From NCBI RefSeq assembly GCF_039941015.1, contig NZ_JBDVFI010000020.1: a stretch of DNA of 64,000 nt. One strand, written 5' to 3'. Position numbers and translations under genes: made by a program. Under the pieces are notes generated by a model that was not told where the DNA came from, made no database searches, and worked only from the letters and a program-made list of their open reading frames with translations. Origin of the DNA: Sedimentitalea sp039941015 (GTDB taxonomy: Bacteria; Pseudomonadota; Alphaproteobacteria; Rhodobacterales; Rhodobacteraceae). Shown here piece by piece: positions 44,230 to 53,545 of the stretch (positions are counted from its first letter, which is position 1; each line of letters opens with the position of its first letter).

Positions 44230-45191
44230 CCCTGTCTCAAGACCTGCGTCATCTGCGCGAGGATGGACACCGCGATTTCGGCGGGTCCAGCCGCCCCGAT
44301 ATCAAGTCCGACAGGCCCATGAATACGCGCAATCTGTTCCGGCGTAAATCCGGCCACGCTCATTCGGTCCACGCGCTTGGCATGGGTTCGGGTCGAGCCC
44401 AACGCGCCGATGTAAAACACGTCCGCCGCCAACGCCGCTTCTAGTGCCGGATCGTCGAGCTTGGGATCATGGGTCAACAGCACGAGTGCGGTCCGCGGGT
44501 CCAACCCCAGCTTGGCCACTGCCTCGTCCGGCCAGTCCTGAAAAATAGTCTCGCCGGGAAAGCGTGCATCGGACCCAAAAGCGTCGCGCGGGTCGATCAG
44601 CACCGGATCATACCCGGCAATCCGCGCCATCGGCACCAACGCCTGTGCGATATGCACTGCCCCCACAACGATCAGCCGCAAGGGCGGATTGTGCACCGCC
44701 ACAAATGTCTGCCCGTCCTCTTCAAAACCCGAGCGGTCCATGCGCATTCGGTGCGGATACCCATCGCGTACCAGTTTCCGCTCACCGTTTTCCAGATTGA
44801 CTTCATAGGCCAGCGCGTCGCGATTGGCGCGGGCCTCGACCAGTTCGGCGAGCAACGCTTCGGGTAACGCTGCGCCCACTGGCTCGACCAGCACCCTGAT
44901 GGTGCCACCACAGGCCAGCCCCACGGCAAAGGCATCGTCATCGCTGACCCCGAATTCCAGCACGCGATGCGCGCCTGCTTCGATGGCCTCCAGCGCCTCG
45001 ACGATCACCGCGCCTTCGACGCAGCCGCCGGAGACCGACCCTTCGATCCGTCCGTCACCGCCAATGGCAAGCTGCGCACCGACCCGGCGAGGCGCACTGC
45101 CCCAGGTCTGTACAACAGTGGCCAAGGCTGCCCCGATGCCCTCGCGATGCCAGGCCAGAGCCGTTTCAGGGCTGTTGTCAAATCGGTCCAT
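44226..45191 (-). CDS. XdhC/CoxI-family molybdenum hydroxylase maturation protein
   Basis: Chaperone-type protein that binds the molybdenum cofactor and helps its sulfuration and insertion. 321 residues from the ATG at 45191 behind GGGAGGA. The N-terminal XdhC domain has GSAPRRVGAQLAIGGDG and GSVSGGCVEGAV. The C-terminal Rossmann-like domain has LIVVGAVHIAQALVPMA and YIGALGSTRTHAKR. It lies between coxE and the MoeA-like gene in the accessory part of the cluster. Confidence 0.9.
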   Translation of the reverse strand: MDRFDNSPETALAWHREGIGAALATVVQTWGSAPRRVGAQLAIGGDGRIEGSVSGGCVEGAVIVEALEAIEAGAHRVLEFGVSDDDAFAVGLACGGTIRVLVEPVGAALPEALLAELVEARANRDALAYEVNLENGERKLVRDGYPHRMRMDRSGFEEDGQTFVAVHNPPLRLIVVGAVHIAQALVPMARIAGYDPVLIDPRDAFGSDARFPGETIFQDWPDEAVAKLGLDPRTALVLLTHDPKLDDPALEAALAADVFYIGALGSTRTHAKRVDRMSVAGFTPEQIARIHGPVGLDIGAAGPAEIAVSILAQMTQVLRQG

Positions 45192-45265
45192 TTCGGTCCT
45201 CCCCAAGGCAGCAAGCACCCCGGATTACATAAGATCGCACATTGGCGAACACAAACACCATGCGC

Positions 45266-46534
45266 CTAACGCGGCGCGTCCAGCAATGCCATCAGCCGCG
45301 CTTTCTCGCCCACATCGTCGGGCTTTGAAATCACTTCTGCCAGTTCTTGCATCGAGGCAACCGAATGTCCGGCACGAAAGCTGTCGACATGAGGCAACAT
45401 CGCCGCAATCCCCTGCGCCTTGGGTGCAAACCCATCCCATCGCAGCAGTGGGTTCAACCAGATCAGACGCCGCGCGGACAGGTGCAACCGCTCCATCTCG
45501 CGCGCCAGTGCATCCGGATCGTCCCGATCCAGCCCGTCGGTGATCAACAGGACCACAGACCCCTGCCCCATCACACGGCGCGACCAGTCGCGGTTGAATG
45601 CGTGCAGGCATTCGCCAATGCGGGTGCCGCCTTCCCAATCCTGCGCCTCGGCCCCGGCCGCCGCCAATGCAGCGTCCACGTCCCGCTGATTCAGATGCCG
45701 GGTGATATTGGTCAGCCGGGTGCCAAAGGTAAAGGCATGAACCTTGGCCCATCCCGCGCCGCGCGCATTCGAAACAGCATGGAGAAAATGCAGGATGATC
45801 CGGCTGTATTGGCTCATTGATCCGGAAATATCGCAAAGCACCACAAGATTGGGCCAGCGCAGGCGCGGCTTCAGATGCGCCAGATGATGCAACTCGCCGC
45901 CTTGCCGCATACTTGCGCGCAAGGTGCCGCGCCAATCTATGCGAGCGCCCTTAGAGCTGGCAATGCCGCGACGCGACGGTATAGGTTTTACAGGCAGCTT
46001 AAGACGCGCCAGCATACGTTTGGCCTGCGCCACCTCTGCGGTGCTCATCTGCTCAAAATCAAGCTTGCGCAAGCGTTCCTCGGTGGACATCGTCATCGAG
46101 GCATCAACCTCGATCAACGTCTCGTCATCCGGCGACTCGCTTTCGCCCTCAGGCAGGTCCGGGTTGGTCCCATCTAGCAGCGCCTCTGCCGCGCGCTTTT
46201 CGGCGGCCTGTGCGTTGCGATCTTCTTGCACACCACGAATGGCCGGCAGCATCATCGCCATCATGTGTTCCATGAACCGCGGATCGCGCCAGTACAGGCG
46301 AAAGATCTGCCTGAACACCACCCGTTGTTCCGGCTTGTTCACAAAGCAGGCATGCAGCGTCCAATAAAAATCACGCTTGTCGGTAAATCCGGCAGCTTCA
46401 ACCGCCCGGATCGCGTCAATCACCCGACCACTGCCAATCGGAAGCCCTGCCTTGCGCAAGGCACGCGCGAAGTGCGTGATGTTGTGAACGAGCTTGGGAT
46501 CGTCCGGAATGTCTATTGGAGCGTACTCAGCCAT
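45266..46534 (-). CDS. coxE: CoxE-like VWA-domain protein
   Basis: 422-residue cytosolic protein with a C-terminal von Willebrand A domain. The metal-ion-dependent adhesion motif DxSxS is seen in LVVLCDISGSMSQYSRI near residue 236, with LLITDGLDRDDPDAL further on. The N-terminal part is helical. CoxE works with the MoxR-type ATPase CoxD during assembly of the CuSMoO2 or related molybdenum centre. It is separated from coxD by a PPC-domain gene, which is not the usual arrangement. Confidence 0.9.
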   Translation of the reverse strand: MAEYAPIDIPDDPKLVHNITHFARALRKAGLPIGSGRVIDAIRAVEAAGFTDKRDFYWTLHACFVNKPEQRVVFRQIFRLYWRDPRFMEHMMAMMLPAIRGVQEDRNAQAAEKRAAEALLDGTNPDLPEGESESPDDETLIEVDASMTMSTEERLRKLDFEQMSTAEVAQAKRMLARLKLPVKPIPSRRGIASSKGARIDWRGTLRASMRQGGELHHLAHLKPRLRWPNLVVLCDISGSMSQYSRIILHFLHAVSNARGAGWAKVHAFTFGTRLTNITRHLNQRDVDAALAAAGAEAQDWEGGTRIGECLHAFNRDWSRRVMGQGSVVLLITDGLDRDDPDALAREMERLHLSARRLIWLNPLLRWDGFAPKAQGIAAMLPHVDSFRAGHSVASMQELAEVISKPDDVGEKARLMALLDAPR

Positions 46535-46543
46535 CGACTCTTT

Positions 46544-47224
46544 TCATTCCGCGACAAAATTGTGGAAAATTTCATAGCGCGCGATCCCGTCTGAGGACCA
46601 CGAGCCAAAGTTAGGCACAATGCGCACATAGAACGTTGACGAGCCATCAACCCATGCCGAGAGCCTCGCGACACCGTCAGAAGCGTATTTCTCATCTTGT
46701 TCCACCTCTTGACCGTCAAACAGTGTGACCCGTGTCGACATCCCGCCGATAAAACGAACACCGACCTCGATCTGCTGATCCGGATGGCCACTCGTATCTA
46801 TGACATACCAGTCTATTTCGTCACGGGTCGTCTCCAAGGAGCCGGAAATCGTGGTATCTGACGCAATCGGTATCGCCGTTTGAACTGAGTTATTCGGTTC
46901 GACTTCAGTACCGCCTTGGGGTGGTGCCTTTGGCATTCCTGTTTTGCCATGGTCCTCAATTGGCGGTTTTGACAGCGGAAGATCACCGACGGAAGGTCCT
47001 TCGACTTTTTCCGGCACAAACAGAGTTATCGCAAGAAATGCGGCACCAATCAGAAACACCAACAAGCCGGCCGAAGAGCTTTCAAATTTCAGTCCGAACA
47101 ACTCGATTTTTGCTGCCCCATGTGATCGTGGGCGCAACATGAGATACAATCCCACTGCTGCAAACACACCGCCCGCGACCATCAGTACAACCATTCGCGC
47201 AGCGCTGATTGGCTCGAAATCCAT
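46544..47224 (-). CDS. Membrane-anchored protein with PPC-like domain
   Basis: 226-residue protein. Two N-terminal membrane helices lie at about 9-29 (MVVLMVAGGVFAAVGLYLML) and 53-70 (GLLVFLIGAAFLAITLFV). A Pro-rich linker follows. The C-terminal domain (about 105-226) starts EVEPNNSVQTAIPIASDTTI and continues with DEIDWYVIDT, the pattern of bacterial pre-peptidase C-terminal (PPC) beta-sandwich domains. The start at 47224 is set by an AGGAGGG eight bases upstream. It sits between coxD and coxE in the same direction. I know of no such subunit in cox maturation. Confidence 0.72.
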   Translation of the reverse strand: MDFEPISAARMVVLMVAGGVFAAVGLYLMLRPRSHGAAKIELFGLKFESSSAGLLVFLIGAAFLAITLFVPEKVEGPSVGDLPLSKPPIEDHGKTGMPKAPPQGGTEVEPNNSVQTAIPIASDTTISGSLETTRDEIDWYVIDTSGHPDQQIEVGVRFIGGMSTRVTLFDGQEVEQDEKYASDGVARLSAWVDGSSTFYVRIVPNFGSWSSDGIARYEIFHNFVAE

Positions 47225-47269
47225 AATCTCAGCCCTCCTGCCCGAAGCGTAGCACAACATCGGGCTGTG

Positions 47270-48178
47270 TCACGCGGGCTCCAGTGTCGCCCTTGCCTCG
47301 TCCAGAATACGTTTGGCCTCGGACCCTTGCAGCTTTTGAATGTCATCCTGATATTTCAAAATTGCACCCAATGTGTCGGCGATAACTTCGGGGCTTAGGT
47401 TGATCACATCCAGCGCCAGAAGGCATTTGGCCCAGTCGATGGTTTCCGCAACGCCAGGCTTCTTGAACAGATCTTCGGTGCGCAGGGATTGAACAAAGGC
47501 AACCACTTCGCGGCTCAGCGCATCGGACGCCTCTGGTGCGCGGGCTTGCAGGATCTCCATTTCCCGATCAAAATCCGGGTAGTCGACCCAGTGATAGAGA
47601 CAACGCCGCTTCAACGCGTCATGCACTTCACGTGTGCGATTGCTGGTCAGGATAACCACCGGCGGTTCGGGTGCCTTGATCGTGCCGAGTTCCGGTATCG
47701 TCACCTGAAAGTCACTCAGCGCCTCAAGCAGAAACGCCTCGAAAGGCTCGTCCGTTCGGTCGAGTTCGTCGATCAACAACACCGGCGCGCCATTTTCATC
47801 CGGTCGCATCGCCTCAAGCAAGGGGCGCTCCACCAGATAGTCGCTGCTGAACAGCTCTTGGTTCAGCGCTGTGCGGTCGGCGGTTCCTGTCGCTTCGGCG
47901 GTCCGGATGGCGATCATCTGTGCCGGAAAGTTCCACTCGTAGACTGCGCTCGACGCGTCCAGCCCTTCGTAGCATTGCAGACGGATCAGGCGTCGATTGA
48001 GCGAAGCCGCCAATGCCTTGGCGATTTCGGTCTTGCCCACCCCGGCTTCGCCCTCGAGAAACAACGGCCGACCAAGCTTGAGCGACAGGAAAACGACCGT
48101 GGCCAAAGCCCGACCGCAAACATAACCTTGTGCCGACAACATCTCTTGCACGGCATCGATAGACGGCGGTATTTGCAT
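47270..48178 (-). CDS. coxD: MoxR-family AAA+ ATPase (CoxD type)
   Basis: AAA+ chaperone of 302 residues. Walker A is EGEAGVGKTEIAKALA near residue 42, Walker B is VLLIDELDRTDEPFEAF near residue 133, and sensor 1 is VILTSNRTREV. CoxD is needed for maturation of the molybdenum active site together with VWA protein CoxE. It is the first gene of the minus-strand cox cluster; the 225 bases upstream form a divergent region with the glycosyltransferase genes. Confidence 0.92.
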   Translation of the reverse strand: MQIPPSIDAVQEMLSAQGYVCGRALATVVFLSLKLGRPLFLEGEAGVGKTEIAKALAASLNRRLIRLQCYEGLDASSAVYEWNFPAQMIAIRTAEATGTADRTALNQELFSSDYLVERPLLEAMRPDENGAPVLLIDELDRTDEPFEAFLLEALSDFQVTIPELGTIKAPEPPVVILTSNRTREVHDALKRRCLYHWVDYPDFDREMEILQARAPEASDALSREVVAFVQSLRTEDLFKKPGVAETIDWAKCLLALDVINLSPEVIADTLGAILKYQDDIQKLQGSEAKRILDEARATLEPA

Positions 48179-48403
48179 GGAATCTCCCTTTGCGCCCTAA
48201 GAGGTCATGAGTCGCGCCATGTCGTCAAGCACAGCGCCCTGCGACCTTGGTCCTAAACAGACGCCGCAATGACTTGATCAATTTGCCTCAAATCCGACTC
48301 GTTTGGCCGCGAAGATTGACCCTATATCGTCCGGATGGCATGAATTACGTAACAAAAGCGCAATATTGGCTCAGAACCAGCGCCCACAGATCAGGCAGAA
48401 TGA

Positions 48404-49462
48404 ATGGCAACTGGCGGACAGCAATCGGATATGCGGATCACCGCCGTCACCTGCGTCAAGAACGAAGGACCATTTCTGCTGGAATGGATCGCGTTCAATC
48501 GGCTGATCGGTGTCACGGATTTTCTGTTCTATTCCAACGATTGCAGCGACGGCACCGACCATCTGCTTGATGCGCTGGCGGATCGCGGTCTGGTGCGCCA
48601 CCTGCCCAATCCGGCGCAGGGGCGTAATTATCAGATGGAAGCGCTGAAAGACGCGCGGCGGCAAGACATCGTTGCCGAGGCGGATTGGGTCTGGATCGCC
48701 GATGTCGACGAGTTCCTGAACATTAATACCGGCGATCATACGATCCCTGCGCTGATCACTGCCTGCGGCGAGCCACAGGCAATATCGGCAACATTCCAGT
48801 TCTTTGCCAATAACGGAGTCGAGGCGTTCGCAGACACGCCTGTGATTTCCCAGTTCACCCGCTCGCACAATCCCGACCTCTGGTGCGGAGAATTCGCGAT
48901 TGAGGTCAAGACGCTGGTCCGCAGAGATTTTCCCCTGCAATATTTCGGCGCACACCGACCGTTTTTCAAAGGCAATCTGGCGGCTGACCGGCGCCCGCGC
49001 TGGACCGATGGCTCCGGGCGTGATGTGCCGCACCGGTTTCTCGTCGCGGCCAATCCCCGCCGCATTCGCCGCTTTCCAGCTCAGGGCGCGCGAAATTTTG
49101 CGACACTGAATCACTATGCGCTGCGCTCGCTGGACAGCTATCTGGTCAAGAACGACCGAGGCGACGTGAACCGCGAAAACCGTGCGTTTGATGATACCTA
49201 TTGGCGCGAACGCAATGATTCTGGCCATACCGATACCAGCATCCATCGGTATCTTCCGGCTCTTGAAACCGCGCTTGCCGAGCTGCGTCGCGATCCCGAG
49301 ATCGACGCCCTGCACCGGGACTGCGTCGCCCGTCACATCGCGCGGCGCGATACGCTCCTTAAACGACCCGAATACAGGGATATGCGCGATCAACTGCGCA
49401 ACGCCAATGCGCTTCCACCGCAGGAAGAGGCGTTGATCAGCAGCTTGGGGCTGGCATCATGA
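48404..49462 (+). CDS. GT2-type glycosyltransferase (PF13704-like)
   Basis: 352-residue putative glycosyltransferase. The N-terminal nucleotide-sugar domain begins ITAVTCVKNEGPFLLEWIAF and YSNDCSDGTDHLLDAL, the signature of the Glyco_tranf_2_4 group. The metal-binding DxD-like motif is IADVDEFLNI near residue 103. The C-terminal half has HYALRSLDSYLVKNDRGD, also conserved in the two related domains of this cluster. It starts at 48404 (or at 48431, MRITAV; no strong ribosome site decides). It overlaps the next gene by ATGA. Acceptor and sugar are unknown; the cytosolic side of a surface-glycan pathway is likely. Confidence 0.85.
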   Translation: MATGGQQSDMRITAVTCVKNEGPFLLEWIAFNRLIGVTDFLFYSNDCSDGTDHLLDALADRGLVRHLPNPAQGRNYQMEALKDARRQDIVAEADWVWIADVDEFLNINTGDHTIPALITACGEPQAISATFQFFANNGVEAFADTPVISQFTRSHNPDLWCGEFAIEVKTLVRRDFPLQYFGAHRPFFKGNLAADRRPRWTDGSGRDVPHRFLVAANPRRIRRFPAQGARNFATLNHYALRSLDSYLVKNDRGDVNRENRAFDDTYWRERNDSGHTDTSIHRYLPALETALAELRRDPEIDALHRDCVARHIARRDTLLKRPEYRDMRDQLRNANALPPQEEALISSLGLAS

Positions 49463-50094
49463 CGTTGCAGGTGGTCAACCTCGGTCTGCCGAAATCCGGT
49501 ACCACCACGCTGGCCAAGGCATTGCGGTTGGCGGGATACGCAGTGGCCGATCATCGCCTGCGCGGTCGCAATACAGACGATCGGGCGCAAAAAGGGATGC
49601 TGGTCGCTGATCTGCTTTATCGCGGCTATTTCGAAACCGGCGATCCTGCCAGGCATCTTCCGGGAATCAACGCGGTATCCGAGATGAGCGTGCTGCGCGG
49701 CGCCAAATCACTGTGGCCGCAGATGGATTTTGCGCTGCTGCTGGCGATCCGAAAATTTCATCCCGAGGTGCGTTTTCTGGCCTCTCGCCGTGATGCATTC
49801 GAGCTGTCGCAATCCATGCTGGCCTGGTCCGATCTGGGTCTGAAGCGGCTACCCGACAGCGTGATCCCCGGTCTGCCGCAAGGGTATGGCGACACCACCA
49901 AACAACGTATGCAATGGGTCGAAGGCCACTATGCCGCCCTTGCCCGGTTCTTTGCGGATGACCCCAATTTTCTGGAGTTTGATATCGCGGACCCCGACGC
50001 ACGCTCCAGAATATCCGTCTTTCTGGGGCGCGATTTGCCCTGGTGGGGTCATCTCAACGCCAATCCCATCCGCGAACGTCTCGGGAGCAATTGA
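49459..50094 (+). CDS. Sulfotransferase-like P-loop protein
   Basis: 211-residue protein resembling PAPS-dependent sulfotransferases. The 5'-phosphosulfate loop is NLGLPKSGTTTLAKAL at residues 6-21. The 3'-phosphate-binding segment may be ASRRDAFELSQSMLAW near residue 113. It is short for the family. It is coupled on both sides: the start overlaps the upstream glycosyltransferase and the stop overlaps the downstream fusion gene. This suggests sulfation of a glycan made by the cluster. A plain nucleotide-binding role is possible. Confidence 0.72.
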   Translation: MTLQVVNLGLPKSGTTTLAKALRLAGYAVADHRLRGRNTDDRAQKGMLVADLLYRGYFETGDPARHLPGINAVSEMSVLRGAKSLWPQMDFALLLAIRKFHPEVRFLASRRDAFELSQSMLAWSDLGLKRLPDSVIPGLPQGYGDTTKQRMQWVEGHYAALARFFADDPNFLEFDIADPDARSRISVFLGRDLPWWGHLNANPIRERLGSN

Positions 50095-52385
50095 TGCGCA
50101 TCTGGCTTCACATCGGGTTGGGCGCTTCGGTCTCGGATCGAATTCAGCGTGTCATGGCCGACAAACGCGAGCAAATGATCGCCAAGGGCATCCTGTTTCC
50201 TCAGAATGTCAGCGCCGCCTTGTGCCGGGCAGCGCGGGGCATGGCGGAAAGCGATGCGGCGCACCCGGATCAGCAAGGCGCGTTGCATGCGCAATTGAGT
50301 GCGGACCTTGCGCGCGAAATTGCGACCCATCAACATGATACGCTGATCCTGTCAAACGCCCAATTGGGTCAGACCCTTTGTCTAACCAGCGAATTGGAGC
50401 GGCTTAAGGCCCTGCTCAGCCCGTTTTCTGATGACATCCGTATCGTTGCGCAAGTGGATGAACAGGCGCGAGCGCTTGTCCGGCACTATGAGGCTCAGGT
50501 GATGACCGGGCGGCACGCCCCGCTTGAACGGGAACTGGGCCTCGCGACATCCAAGGATTGGTGGCAATCCGCAATCGACGGCGCGGGTCATTCTGGCACA
50601 GGGCCAACGTCAGATAACGCGCCCTTTTGGCTCGACTATGCCGCAGTTGTTCAGTTTTGGGAAAGCGGCTTTGGCCCGAATAGCGTCACGCTGCACCCAG
50701 ACTACCGTCAGAAACTGACCTCTGACACAGCACCCGATGTCATCCGTTCGTTGTTCGAGATCGCCCCGACCTTGGGCAAGACTCAAGCAGAGCCCTTTTC
50801 ACCACCGCCTTCGGCCGCGTGGCTTTCACGCGCGCGACAGATGAATGTGCTGTTTCACCACCTGACGAGAAGCGGGCAGCGTATCATTCCGCCTGATCTG
50901 TGGCAGGCATTGCTGGCTGAAACCGAAATCGAGGGTGAACCGATTGCGCCTCGAACGCTGTCCGCGATCTCGAACAGGTTCGCCAAGGACAATCAGAACC
51001 TCGTCGAGACGCATCCCGCTCTGAACGCCGAGACGCTCCGCCCTCCATCCGCTCAAGAGCAATGGAGCGAGGCCGATCCGGGCAACGGTTTTCGCGCGAC
51101 CCAATATTTATTGGCCTTCATGTACCGGATCGACAAGGCCACGAATGCCGCACACAAAGAAAAACCCGCTCCATCCACCAATCCGGATATTGCCGCAGGG
51201 CTCAGCCCCGCGGCGCGCGCGGTGATGCCGCCGCTCGCCGTGCAGAATTTCGACAAGCTGCGTAAATCCTCCTATGCGCCGCACAACCGTCTGGGTGCGG
51301 TGAACGAAGAAGAGCTGGCCGCAGCCTATTCCTTGGCACCTCAACGCATCCTGCCAAGGGGTTCATCCGGGCGCGTCATCGTCGGCTGCATGAAGAACGA
51401 GGCGCCCTATATCGTCGAATGGATCGCCTATCATCGTGCCATCGGCGTCGATAATTTTCTGATCTATACCAATGACTGCACCGACGGCACCGACAAGATC
51501 CTGAACCGACTACAACAAATGGGCATCGTTCAACATCGCAACAATGACGATTGGCGGGGCAAGTCACCACAGCAACACGCGCTGAACATGTCGCGCAAAG
51601 AAAAGGTGATCCGCAACGCAGAGTGGCTGATCCACATCGACGTTGACGAATTCATCAACGTGCGCACCGGCAACGGCACGTTGGACGACTTTTTCGCCGT
51701 GGTTCCAGATGCGACCAATGTGGCCATGACCTGGCGGCTCTTTGGTCATGACGGTGTGACCCGGCTGGCGGATGAATTTGTTATCGATCAGTTCGAAAAA
51801 TGTGCCCCGACCTATTGCCCGAAACCCCACACGGCATGGGGTTTCAAGACCATGTTCAAGAACATCGGCGCCTATGGCAAGATCAGCTGCCATCGGCCCA
51901 ACAAGCTTGACGAAGACCTGCGCGATCAGGTTCGCTGGGTGAACGGATCAGGTCAGGACATGACCGAGGAGGTCGCCAACAACGGTTGGCGCAATTCGCG
52001 CCGATCAATCGGATATGATCTGTTGCAGCTCAACCATTATGCCTTGCGCAGTGCGGAAAGTTTTCTGATCAAACGGCAGCGCGGCCGGGCGCTGCACGTA
52101 GACCGTTCTATCGGCATAAACTATTGGATTCGCATGGATTGGTCCGACTTTCGCGACATCACGATCAAGCGCAATATTCCAAGAGTCCGCGCCGAATATG
52201 ACCGGTTGATGCAGGATGATGCGTTGCGCAAGTGGCATGAAAAGGGTCGTGACTGGCACCGCGCCAAGGCCCGCGAGCTTCGCAAGAATCCCGAGTTTCA
52301 GGAACTCTATGAACAGGCGCTGGCGATCAAGCTTACCGAGACCGAACGCGTTGCCTATGCGCTCGCACTCGATATGGAAACCTGA
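50094..52385 (+). CDS. Fusion: degenerate sulfotransferase-like domain plus GT2 glycosyltransferase
   Basis: 763 residues. The N-terminal part (about 1-400) begins RIWLHIGLGASVSDRIQRVM, which aligns by eye with the HIGTxKTGTTSIQ loop of sulfotransferases but has lost the Lys and Gly-Thr-Thr. A middle Ala/Pro-rich linker follows. The C-terminal GT2 domain starts near residue 426 (VIVGCMKNEAPYIVEWIAYH, NDCTDGTDKILNRL) with DVDEFINV near residue 520. It ends with a charged helical tail. The start ATG at 50094 is coupled to the previous stop (TGATG) behind GGGAG. I infer that the first domain binds rather than catalyses. Confidence 0.75.
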   Translation: MRIWLHIGLGASVSDRIQRVMADKREQMIAKGILFPQNVSAALCRAARGMAESDAAHPDQQGALHAQLSADLAREIATHQHDTLILSNAQLGQTLCLTSELERLKALLSPFSDDIRIVAQVDEQARALVRHYEAQVMTGRHAPLERELGLATSKDWWQSAIDGAGHSGTGPTSDNAPFWLDYAAVVQFWESGFGPNSVTLHPDYRQKLTSDTAPDVIRSLFEIAPTLGKTQAEPFSPPPSAAWLSRARQMNVLFHHLTRSGQRIIPPDLWQALLAETEIEGEPIAPRTLSAISNRFAKDNQNLVETHPALNAETLRPPSAQEQWSEADPGNGFRATQYLLAFMYRIDKATNAAHKEKPAPSTNPDIAAGLSPAARAVMPPLAVQNFDKLRKSSYAPHNRLGAVNEEELAAAYSLAPQRILPRGSSGRVIVGCMKNEAPYIVEWIAYHRAIGVDNFLIYTNDCTDGTDKILNRLQQMGIVQHRNNDDWRGKSPQQHALNMSRKEKVIRNAEWLIHIDVDEFINVRTGNGTLDDFFAVVPDATNVAMTWRLFGHDGVTRLADEFVIDQFEKCAPTYCPKPHTAWGFKTMFKNIGAYGKISCHRPNKLDEDLRDQVRWVNGSGQDMTEEVANNGWRNSRRSIGYDLLQLNHYALRSAESFLIKRQRGRALHVDRSIGINYWIRMDWSDFRDITIKRNIPRVRAEYDRLMQDDALRKWHEKGRDWHRAKARELRKNPEFQELYEQALAIKLTETERVAYALALDMET

Positions 52386-52406
52386 GATGCACGGGCGGCT
52401 CTGCAG

Positions 52407-53444
52407 GTGAGGTTTCTCGCGGTTCTTACGGTTCGCAACGAAGGCGCATTCCTGCTGGAATGGCTCGCTCATCATCGTGCCGTCGGGTTCACCGACATAC
52501 TCGTTTTTTCCAACGATTGCCACGATGGCACGGACACGATGCTTGATCGATTGGCCGAGATGGGCTGGCTGACACATTGCCGAAACGATGGCCCTTATGA
52601 CAAACGAGGTATCCAGTTCACCGCTCTGAAACAGGCGGAACGTCTTGAGATCGTGCAATCCGCTGACTGGATTCTGTCTCTAGATATTGACGAGTTCGTC
52701 AACATTCACACAGGCGATCATACCCTTTCGGCTCTGCTGGCCGCACTGCCTGCTGCGACAGCAATTGCGCTGACCTGGAGGCTCTTTGGCAATGCGGGCG
52801 TTCGCGGCTATGCCGACGCCCCGATCACCGAAACCTTTACCCGCTGCGCTCCGGTGATCATGTTCTGGCCGTGGCGATCGGCCATGTTCAAGACGTTTTA
52901 CCGCAACGACGGAACCTACGGAAAACTGGGCGTTCACCGGCCACGCGCGCCCCACCCTGACAAACTCCCGGATGCGCGCTGGTTTGACGGAGAGGGCCGC
53001 GAGTTGGACGATCAGTTCAAGTCCCGGCGACTATTCTCCAACTATGGCCGCTCCAACTATCAACTGGTGCAACTTAACCATTATCCGCTGGGCGCGATGG
53101 AAAGCTATGTGCTCAAGGCCGATCGGGGTCGTGCGGTCCACAGTGATCACATGCTGGGCATGGACTATTGGGTCGATCGCAATTTCAACACCGATTCCGA
53201 CGACAGTATCGCCCAGATCCGACCGCTCAGCGCCCCCATTCTCGCCCAACTGCACGCGGACCCAAAACTCGCAATACTACATCGGGCCGCCGTCGAATGG
53301 CGTCACGCGCGATTTCATAAGTTGCTGGAGCAAGAACCTTTCCGCGCGCTTTACGCCCGATTGCAAATGACCCCCTCGTCCGAACCGCTCGATCATGCGA
53401 CCGCGACAAGATTGAGCCAGGCTGCCATGAAAAGTCGCACATAA
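52407..53444 (+). CDS. GT2-type glycosyltransferase (PF13704-like), GTG start
   Basis: 345 residues, the third related GT domain of this cluster. Motifs are VLTVRNEGAFLLEWLAHHRAVG, FSNDCHDGTDTMLDRL and DIDEFVNIHTGDH near residue 93. The C-terminal half keeps LNHYPLGAMESYVLKADRGR. The frame's first usable start is the GTG at 52407, 21 bases after the upstream stop; the ATG at 52387 is out of frame and closes after eight codons. It is the last gene of the cluster and is 40-50 per cent like the 48404 gene by eye, not by alignment. Confidence 0.83.
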   Translation: MRFLAVLTVRNEGAFLLEWLAHHRAVGFTDILVFSNDCHDGTDTMLDRLAEMGWLTHCRNDGPYDKRGIQFTALKQAERLEIVQSADWILSLDIDEFVNIHTGDHTLSALLAALPAATAIALTWRLFGNAGVRGYADAPITETFTRCAPVIMFWPWRSAMFKTFYRNDGTYGKLGVHRPRAPHPDKLPDARWFDGEGRELDDQFKSRRLFSNYGRSNYQLVQLNHYPLGAMESYVLKADRGRAVHSDHMLGMDYWVDRNFNTDSDDSIAQIRPLSAPILAQLHADPKLAILHRAAVEWRHARFHKLLEQEPFRALYARLQMTPSSEPLDHATATRLSQAAMKSRT

Positions 53445-53545
53445 CCTACGTGCAAAGGATGGCGTTCAGCGAGGACTGGAAGAACAGCCTCTGCGCGTGG
53501 TCCCCTGCTCGTCATGCACTGGTACTTCGAACCCTGACCCAAAGG

